From NCBI RefSeq assembly GCF_030555055.1, contig NZ_JAMOAO010000001.1, positions 5,952,001 to 6,016,000 on the forward strand: a stretch of 64,000 bases of DNA, in the 5' to 3' direction. A program made the translations under genes and the position numbers. This stretch comes from Nocardiopsis sp. YSL2 (GTDB lineage: Bacteria > Actinomycetota > Actinomycetes > Streptosporangiales > Streptosporangiaceae). The notes beneath the pieces are model-generated. The model saw only the letters and a program-made list of their open reading frames with translations, was not told the DNA's origin and made no database searches. Positions 58,524-64,000 of the stretch are shown here, piece after piece; within the stretch, counting starts at the first letter, position 1; each line of letters opens with the position of its first letter.

Positions 58524-59453
58524 TCAGCCCGCGATGGCGAAGGGCCCGACCGAGGGCACGGGCACCTTGCTGGCGGCCTCGCGCACGGCGGTGAGCAGCG
58601 GTTCGGGGCTGGCTCCGGCCCGGCACAGGGACACGATGTGGCGGCGCGCGGTCTCGCGGACTCCCCGCACCACGATCTGCGGCGTGTTCAGCCCGGTCCA
58701 GGCGAGCCGGGGCATGAGCGCCACGCCCAGTCCCGCCTGGACGAGGGCGAAGACGGCGCTGAAGTCGTCCACGGTGTGGACCACGCGCGGCTGGAATCCG
58801 GCCTGGTTGCACGCGGCGGTCACGCAGGAGTGCCAGGCGGTGCCGGGGGCGGACATGATCCAGTCCTGGTCGGCCAGGTCCGCGGCCAGGTCGAGGGAGG
58901 TGTGCGCGGCCAGCGGGTGCTGGTAGGGCAGGATCGCGTCGAAGAGTTCGACCATCACCGGGTCGGTGCGAAAGTCCGGGTCGCCGTGCGCGGGCAGGTC
59001 GGCGGTGGACATGGTCAGGGCGACGTCCAGGCGGCCCGAGCGCACCATCTCGGTGCTCTCCTCGGGCTCGGCCTGTACGACCTCGAAGGACCATCCGGGG
59101 TGGCTGGAGCGCAGCCGCGCCAGGGCGGGCGCGATCAGGTCGCTGATGCCGGTGGAGAAGGAGCCGACGCGGATGACGCCGCGGTCGCCGCCTGCGTACT
59201 CGGCGAGCTCGGCGGTGGCGCGCTCCATCTCCGCGAAGATGACGTGCGCCCGCTGCAGCAGGACCCGGGCGGCCCCGGTGAGCAGGAAGCGGCGGCCCTT
59301 GCGCTCCACGAGGGGGACCCCGGCCTCCTTGGCCAGGACGGAGAGCTGCTGGGAGACTGCCGAGGGTGTGACGTTGAGCGCCTCCGCCGTGGCCGCCACC
59401 GTGTGGTGGTGGTCGAGTGCCTGCAGGAGCTGCAACCGCCGAACGTCGATCAT
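58524..59453 (-). CDS. LysR-family transcriptional regulator
   Basis: This is a 309-residue regulator. The N-terminal winged HTH covers about residues 1-60 (LQLLQALDHHHTVAATAEAL, then TPSAVSQQLSVLAKEAGVPL), and the effector-binding domain follows (VIRVGSFSTGISDLIAPAL onwards). The ATG at 59453 gives the usual MIDVRRLQLL start; TTG and GTG codons 6-9 bases earlier are possible. It is divergent from a GNAT acetyltransferase gene across 300 bases, and a LysR protein often controls its divergent neighbour. The inducer is unknown. Confidence 0.92.
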   Translation of the reverse strand: MIDVRRLQLLQALDHHHTVAATAEALNVTPSAVSQQLSVLAKEAGVPLVERKGRRFLLTGAARVLLQRAHVIFAEMERATAELAEYAGGDRGVIRVGSFSTGISDLIAPALARLRSSHPGWSFEVVQAEPEESTEMVRSGRLDVALTMSTADLPAHGDPDFRTDPVMVELFDAILPYQHPLAAHTSLDLAADLADQDWIMSAPGTAWHSCVTAACNQAGFQPRVVHTVDDFSAVFALVQAGLGVALMPRLAWTGLNTPQIVVRGVRETARRHIVSLCRAGASPEPLLTAVREAASKVPVPSVGPFAIAG

Positions 59454-59753
59454 GTCCACCAATTTATGGCAGAACGCCCATGTTTCTTGGGTGTTTCAGC
59501 CTGATCGACCGAGTTCGTGGCGTGATTCCGTGCACATCGTCCAACACGGCCGGCCAGCACCCCGCGGCCCCGCCACCACAGGAAAGAATCAACGAAATTC
59601 TCCGAAGAGGATCTCGGCCATCTCTTTCGTCGTGTCGTGCATGTTCTGGGCCGTACCGGAACGTACAGTCGGAATCACAGCTCAACCACTGGTCCGAGCT
59701 CATCGGACTCCTGGGGGTGATGACCCCATGCTGGCGGAACGGGTGAGAAGAAA
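59454..59753. other. Divergent LysR-GNAT intergenic region
   Basis: This stretch of about 300 bases has no convincing gene. It should hold the promoters of both neighbours. A TACAGT box (after GGAACG) lies about 90 bases before the acetyltransferase start, with TGTTCT 16 bases upstream of it. Confidence 0.4.
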
Positions 59754-60311
59754 ATGCAAACTTCGCTGATGACCAAACCGCGACCGTCTGACGTCGGCGT
59801 TCTTGGCTTTCGCTACCTGGGCGCGCACGAGGTAGACGAGCTGGCCGACCTGTGGGGCGCCCTCCACGAGCAGCACACCGTGACCGCCCCCCACCTCGCG
59901 GACATCATCAGCGCCGTCAGCCTGGACGAGTCCTGGCGGCGCCGCCGGGCCCAGTACATGGCCTGGCTGGCCGACCCCGACACCATGGCCGTCCTCGCCG
60001 AGAAGGAGGGCGACCTGGCCGGGTACGCGATGGTGACCGTCCGCGAGAACGCCCAGGGCAGCTGGGACCGCGGTGACCGCGTCGCGGTCGTGCAGACCTT
60101 CGCGATCGACCCGGAGTACACCGGCACCGGAGTGGGTTCCAAGCTCCTGGAGGAGGTGCGGCGCCAGATCGCCTCGATGGGCATCCGCGACATCGAGTTC
60201 TCCGCGCTGGCCACCAGCGCCGAGGACATCCGCTTCCTCGAGCAGGAGGGCTTCCGGCCCTTCGTGACCACCATGGTCTGCCGCGTGGACGGGTTCGGCG
60301 CGCAGGACTGA
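59754..60311 (+). CDS. GNAT-family N-acetyltransferase
   Basis: This is a 185-residue protein with the GNAT core. Strand 4 reads VAVVQTFAIDPEYTGTGVGSKLLEEV, in which the acetyl-CoA pyrophosphate loop is the variant TGTGVGSKLL (consensus Q/RxxGxG/A). It is followed by the strand IEFSALATSAEDIRFLEQEGFRP, typical of the C-terminal part. The substrate cannot be told. GAGAAG precedes the ATG at 59754; a second ATG is five codons in. A strong terminator hairpin follows the stop by 21 bases, so it is a single-gene unit. Confidence 0.9.
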   Translation: MQTSLMTKPRPSDVGVLGFRYLGAHEVDELADLWGALHEQHTVTAPHLADIISAVSLDESWRRRRAQYMAWLADPDTMAVLAEKEGDLAGYAMVTVRENAQGSWDRGDRVAVVQTFAIDPEYTGTGVGSKLLEEVRRQIASMGIRDIEFSALATSAEDIRFLEQEGFRPFVTTMVCRVDGFGAQD

Positions 60312-60332
60312 CGCTCCCGCGCACATCCCCCC

Positions 60333-60364
60333 GGCGCCCCCGCACCGTTCGGTGCGGGGGCGCC
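60333..60364 (+). terminator. Strong terminator after the GNAT gene
   Basis: A 14-base perfect stem (60333-60346 with 60351-60364) is closed by a GTTC tetraloop, 21 bases past the stop codon. Confidence 0.88.
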
Positions 60365-60487
60365 CGCGTGTGCGGTACCGGTCCCGCGGTGACCCGCCGA
60401 GCGCCTCCCGGAGCCCGTGTCCGCGACACCCGCCCTGGCGCGCGACGCGCGGCCTCCACCGGACACGCCCCCGCAGCGGCGAACCGC

Positions 60488-60493
60488 TACGCT
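60488..60493 (+). promoter_or_regulatory. -10 box for a probable leaderless transcript
   Basis: TACGCT (60488-60493) ends 6 bases before the GTG at 60500, and no ribosome binding site is present. This spacing fits a transcript that begins at the start codon, which is common in actinobacteria. No clear -35 box is visible. Confidence 0.45.
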
Positions 60494-60499
60494 CGCCCC

Positions 60500-61741
60500 G
60501 TGGCCACCTCCGACTCCAGCACCTGTACCTTCCCCGGCTGCGACCGGCCGGTCCCGCGCGGCACCTCCCCCGGACGCCCGCCCCAGTACTGCGACCTGCC
60601 AGAGCACACGCGCTGGCGCGCCTGGAAGGAGCGCCAGCGCCAGGCCCAGGAGGCCGAACGCCTCGAGGGGGAGTCGCGGGCGGCCCAGGAGGACGCGGAC
60701 ACCGCCGCCCCCGGCACCGCGCCCGCGGCCGAACCCGTCACGGCCGCCCGGCTGCGCGCCGACGACCTCCTCACCAGGTTCGCGGTACAGAGCGAACAGC
60801 TCAGCGCCACCCTGCGAGCCGCCACCGAGGCCTTCACCACCATGACCGACCCGGCGGCCGCCGAGGCGCAGGTCGAGGCCGCACGGCTGTCCGGGGCACG
60901 GCGCGCCGCCGAGGCCGACGCGGCCCGTCTGGAGGCCGAGAACCGCCGCCGTGAGGCCGAGGCCGCCCGACGCGCCGCCGAGAGCGCCGCCGCCTCCGCC
61001 GTCGCCGCCACGCAGGCGGCCGAGCGGATGGCCGAGGAGGCCGTGGAGCGCCGGGACGCCGCCGAGGCCGAGCGCGACCGCCGGGAGGCCGAGGCCGAGC
61101 GGGCCCAGGCCGAGCGCGACGCCGCCGTCGCCGAGGCCCACGCCGGGCTGGCCGCCGCCGACCGCCGCGTCTCCGAGACCGAGGACCGTGCGCGCGCCGA
61201 CCGCGAACGCGACCGGGCCGAGGCCGCGCGACGGCTCCAGCACGCCAGGGCCGAGGCCGAGCAGCTGCGTGCGGAGACCGAGGAGCTGCGCGCCCTGGCC
61301 GAGCGGGTGCGCGCCGAGGCCGCCGCGACCGCCCGGGCCCGCGACGAGGCCGTCCTGTCCGCCGAGCGGGAGGCGGCCCGGGCCGACCGCGCCGAGGCGC
61401 GGGCGGGCGAGGCACTGGACACACTCACCGCCGAGCGGGAGCGCTTCGCCGCCGAGGCCGAACGCGCCCGGCAGCATCTGGAGTCCGACCGCGAGGCCGC
61501 CGCGGCCGAACGCGAGCGACTCACCGCCGAGCTCGCGCGCTCGGTCGCCGACCGCGAGCGCCTGACCAGCGAACTCGATGCCCAGCGCCGACACGCCGAG
61601 ACCACGCTGGCCGAAGCGCGTGAGGCCGCCGCCGCCCGGCTGGCGGTGGCCGAGCAGGCACGGATCCGGGCCGAGGAGCGGGCCGAGCGCGCCGAGTCCG
61701 ACCGCGGCGCCACCCCCTCCCCCGCCGCCGAGACGACGTAG
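60500..61741 (+). CDS. Zinc-motif coiled-coil protein
   Basis: This is a 413-residue protein. The N-terminus has a Cys/His cluster (CTFPGC, then QYCDLPEH and a basic RWRAWKERQR) that looks like a small zinc-binding motif of a kind found in many actinobacterial proteins of unknown role. The rest, from about residue 75, is a nearly uninterrupted Ala/Glu/Arg coiled coil (AEADAARLEAENRRREAEAARR-type heptads). I chose the GTG at 60500 because the longer frame has no family-like sequence and TACGCT lies at leaderless spacing. Function unknown; a DNA-linked or cytoskeletal role is only a guess. Confidence 0.75.
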   Translation: MATSDSSTCTFPGCDRPVPRGTSPGRPPQYCDLPEHTRWRAWKERQRQAQEAERLEGESRAAQEDADTAAPGTAPAAEPVTAARLRADDLLTRFAVQSEQLSATLRAATEAFTTMTDPAAAEAQVEAARLSGARRAAEADAARLEAENRRREAEAARRAAESAAASAVAATQAAERMAEEAVERRDAAEAERDRREAEAERAQAERDAAVAEAHAGLAAADRRVSETEDRARADRERDRAEAARRLQHARAEAEQLRAETEELRALAERVRAEAAATARARDEAVLSAEREAARADRAEARAGEALDTLTAERERFAAEAERARQHLESDREAAAAERERLTAELARSVADRERLTSELDAQRRHAETTLAEAREAAAARLAVAEQARIRAEERAERAESDRGATPSPAAETT

Positions 61742-61786
61742 CACCCGCCCCCTGGTCCCCTACCTCCCCGTTCGTCCAGGTCTAGG

Positions 61787-63904
61787 ATGGTGAGCGTGCG
61801 AGATCTGGGAACCACTGGTGAGACCGGCCCGATGAGGATGGGCGGCTCCGCCGACGAAGGACCCGAGCGCGTACAGGTGGCTCAGCGGCCCCAGCCCCGG
61901 GTCGACCTCAAGGCGGTCTTCGGGTTGGAGTCCGGCCAGTGGGCGTGGACCACGGCCGTCCAGGCCAGCATCGCGATGGCGCTGTCGTTCGGCCTGGCGG
62001 CCTGGCTGTTCACCCCGCAACTGGGCACGCTGGCAGCACTGGGCTCCATGACCGTGCTCTACGAGAAGAAGACGCCCTACGCCTACCGCTCCGCCGCCCT
62101 GGCCCTGGTCGGCCTCGGCTTCGTGGCGAGCGTGGCCTTCGGCTCGCTGGCCTCGTCGCTGTCGGTGTGGGCCTCGGTCGTCTCCATCGGCCTCACCGCG
62201 GGCGTGGCCACCTGGGTCTGCGCCGCCTGGCGCGTGGACAAGCCGGGCCCGCTCTTCTTCGTCCTGGTGGGCGCGATCTCCACCATCGCCCCGGGCGGAT
62301 GGGCCGACGTCCCCCTGCACGCCGCCCTGGCCGCGCTCGGCGCGGCCGTGGGCTGGTCGGTGTCGATGTCCGGAGCACCCGTGCGGGCCCGCCACCCCGA
62401 GTACCGGGCCGTGTCGGGAGCCTTCAAGCAACTGGCCGCGCTGCTGCGGGCGGTGGGACGCCCCGAACTGGACCACGCCCAGCACCAGGCGTCGGTGGCG
62501 GTCGCCGAGGCCTGGCGCATCGTCCTGCTGGCCCAGACGCGCGGCTACCGCGCCACGCCCGAGGCCGCCCGGCTGCGCGCGCTACTGCGCTGGGTGTCCG
62601 ACATCCACCTGGCCACGACCCAGGTGTGCCTGGCCCGGCCCACGCCCCTGCCCGAGGCCGCCGCCGACTTCGCCGACCGGATGGCCCTGGCGGTCCCCGT
62701 CCCCGACCGCGCGCCCGAACCGGACGAGCTCGACGAACTCCGCCGGGGCCTGCGCCCGCGCTCGCTGGAGTCGCGCCTGTACGGGCTCCTGGCCCGGGCC
62801 GCCCACGCGGCCCGCCGCACGGGAGAGAACGCCGACGACGAGCGCGCCGACACCCTGCACGACACCCGGTACCCGGCCCTGTGGGACGCGCTGCGCTTCA
62901 GCATGAGCGGGGAGTCGCTCGTGCGGCCGACCGCGCTGCGGATGTGGATCACCGTGACGGCCGCGGGAGCGTTCGGGCTGTGGCTGGGGCTGGACCACTA
63001 CTACTGGGTGGCGATCACCGCTACCGCCGTGCTGCAGGGCGGGACCGTGGTCCTGGCCCTGAACCGTTCACTCCAGCGCTCCCTGGGCACCCTCATCGGT
63101 GTCCTGGGCGGTGCCTTCCTGCTCACCCTCGGCCTCCCCCTGAGCGGTGTGGTGCTCCTGGCCGGGCTGTTCATGGGGCTCACCCAGCTCGTGGTGGGAC
63201 GCAACTTCTTCTACGCCTCCATCCTCATCACCCCGATGGCGCTGCTGCTGTCCTACACCGCCGCACCCCAGGCGCTGCAGGAACTGGCCGGGGCGCGGAT
63301 CATCGACACCCTGGTGGGATCGGCCTTCGGCCTGGCCGGCGCCCTGCTGCTGTGGCGCAAGGCCTCGGCCACGCGGCTGCCGCAGGCGATCGTCGCGGTG
63401 CTGGAGACCGCGCGCGAGTGCATGGTGGCCGTCCTGGACCAGGAGGTGAGCATCGGCCCCGAGCGCCGCTACCGGTTGCGCCGGGACATGCGGGCCGCCC
63501 TGGTGAACCTGCGCGGGGTGTACGAGAGCGCGCTGGGGGACGTGCCCCGGAGCTCCTCGACCCAGCCACTGTGGCCGGTGGTGGTGGCCACACAGCGCAC
63601 GGGCTACCTGGCGCTGTCGGCCCTGGCCCTGGACCGGCCCGCGGAGGTCGGCACGATCACCCTGCAGCGGGTCGACCTGGCCCTGCGGGAACTGGCCGCC
63701 TCGATGGAGGAGCGGCGCACCCCGCGCCTGGGCGCGCTGCCCCGGCTGACCGCCTACCCGCGGATCAACATGGAGCTGCACGCCCTGTCCAACGCGATGA
63801 CCAGCGCGGTCGCCCAGGACGAGCGCTCCGCGCGGCTGGAGGCCGAGCGCCGGGCCCAGCGTGAGCGGCGGCGGGCCCAGGGCGACGTCGACGCCGACCT
63901 CTGA
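61787..63904 (+). CDS. FUSC-family (aromatic acid exporter-like) membrane protein
   Basis: This is a 705-residue inner-membrane protein with two blocks of about six membrane helices (about residues 55-185 and 385-520), each followed by a cytoplasmic helical part: the FUSC/YccS/ArAE layout. The second block starts near LRMWITVTAAGAFGLWLG and has HYYWVAITATAVLQGG, typical of FUSC_2. The ATG at 61787 overlaps a TAGGAT box (61783-61788), so a leaderless start at the GTG at 61796 (VRDLGTTG) is also likely. The gene may transport small aromatic or cationic compounds; the substrate is unknown. The Arg-rich C-terminal tail is probably cytoplasmic. Confidence 0.85.
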   Translation: MVSVRDLGTTGETGPMRMGGSADEGPERVQVAQRPQPRVDLKAVFGLESGQWAWTTAVQASIAMALSFGLAAWLFTPQLGTLAALGSMTVLYEKKTPYAYRSAALALVGLGFVASVAFGSLASSLSVWASVVSIGLTAGVATWVCAAWRVDKPGPLFFVLVGAISTIAPGGWADVPLHAALAALGAAVGWSVSMSGAPVRARHPEYRAVSGAFKQLAALLRAVGRPELDHAQHQASVAVAEAWRIVLLAQTRGYRATPEAARLRALLRWVSDIHLATTQVCLARPTPLPEAAADFADRMALAVPVPDRAPEPDELDELRRGLRPRSLESRLYGLLARAAHAARRTGENADDERADTLHDTRYPALWDALRFSMSGESLVRPTALRMWITVTAAGAFGLWLGLDHYYWVAITATAVLQGGTVVLALNRSLQRSLGTLIGVLGGAFLLTLGLPLSGVVLLAGLFMGLTQLVVGRNFFYASILITPMALLLSYTAAPQALQELAGARIIDTLVGSAFGLAGALLLWRKASATRLPQAIVAVLETARECMVAVLDQEVSIGPERRYRLRRDMRAALVNLRGVYESALGDVPRSSSTQPLWPVVVATQRTGYLALSALALDRPAEVGTITLQRVDLALRELAASMEERRTPRLGALPRLTAYPRINMELHALSNAMTSAVAQDERSARLEAERRAQRERRRAQGDVDADL

Positions 63905-64000
63905 CCGCGCCCCTCCCCGAAGGGGGCCTCCCGGAGGGCTCTCCTCCCCCGACAGGCCCGCGGGGATGCGGCTCAGGCCACCTGACCGCCCCGGGGTCCA

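Overview
The window is very GC-rich and densely coding, with many 1-4 bp start/stop overlaps, GTG starts and TANNNT-type -10 boxes. It carries a Tad pilus operon and a type VII (ESX) secretion locus. Together these point to a filamentous actinobacterium, probably of the Nocardiopsis/Streptomyces kind. The family assignment is an inference from gene content and style; there is no rRNA or marker gene here.

Layout. (1) 1-7775, minus strand: a Tad/Flp pilus operon read from a promoter near 8060. In transcription order it encodes two exported proteins of unknown role, a CpaB/RcpC-like SAF protein, a TadZ/CpaE-like ATPase, TadA, TadB, TadC, a 57-residue Flp-type pilin, two TadE-like proteins and a TadG-like pseudopilin, then the start of a membrane protein cut by the window edge. 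(2) 8289-37459: a duplicated toxin module. Each copy has a giant gene (3,636 and 4,754 codons) divergent from a DeoR-family sensor-domain protein that lacks the DNA-binding domain. A full-length DeoR regulator lies between the copies. The giants begin with an identical 682-bp segment encoding a CpnT/WXG100-like export domain and end in ADP-ribosyltransferase-like domains, one in the first and four in tandem in the second. A small gene overlapping the end of the second giant is a candidate immunity gene. (3) 37516-58435: an ESX locus with a mycosin that has lost its catalytic residues, EccC, EccD, EccB, two WXG100-size proteins, long acidic or Gly/Pro-rich substrate-like proteins with DPxTG repeats, a YbaB-like protein, a small WXG100-like protein, a membrane-anchored surface protein, and an EccA-like double AAA+ ATPase fused to a beta-helix. 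No EccE is visible. (4) 58524-63904: a LysR regulator, a GNAT acetyltransferase, a zinc-motif coiled-coil protein and an FUSC-type membrane protein.

How it fits together. A promoter-like pattern (TTCCAN, 18-bp spacer, TANNNT) occurs upstream of both giant genes and of eccD. This suggests that the giants are effectors made with, and exported by, the adjacent ESX system. The HTH-less DeoR proteins share a 16-17 bp element about 100 bp upstream of their starts, and all three deoR-like genes have TATCAC upstream, so they may form a small ligand-sensing circuit. The most unusual points are the pseudo-mycosin, the graded decay of ART active sites, the paired DeoR-sensor/giant-toxin module and the shared promoter pattern.
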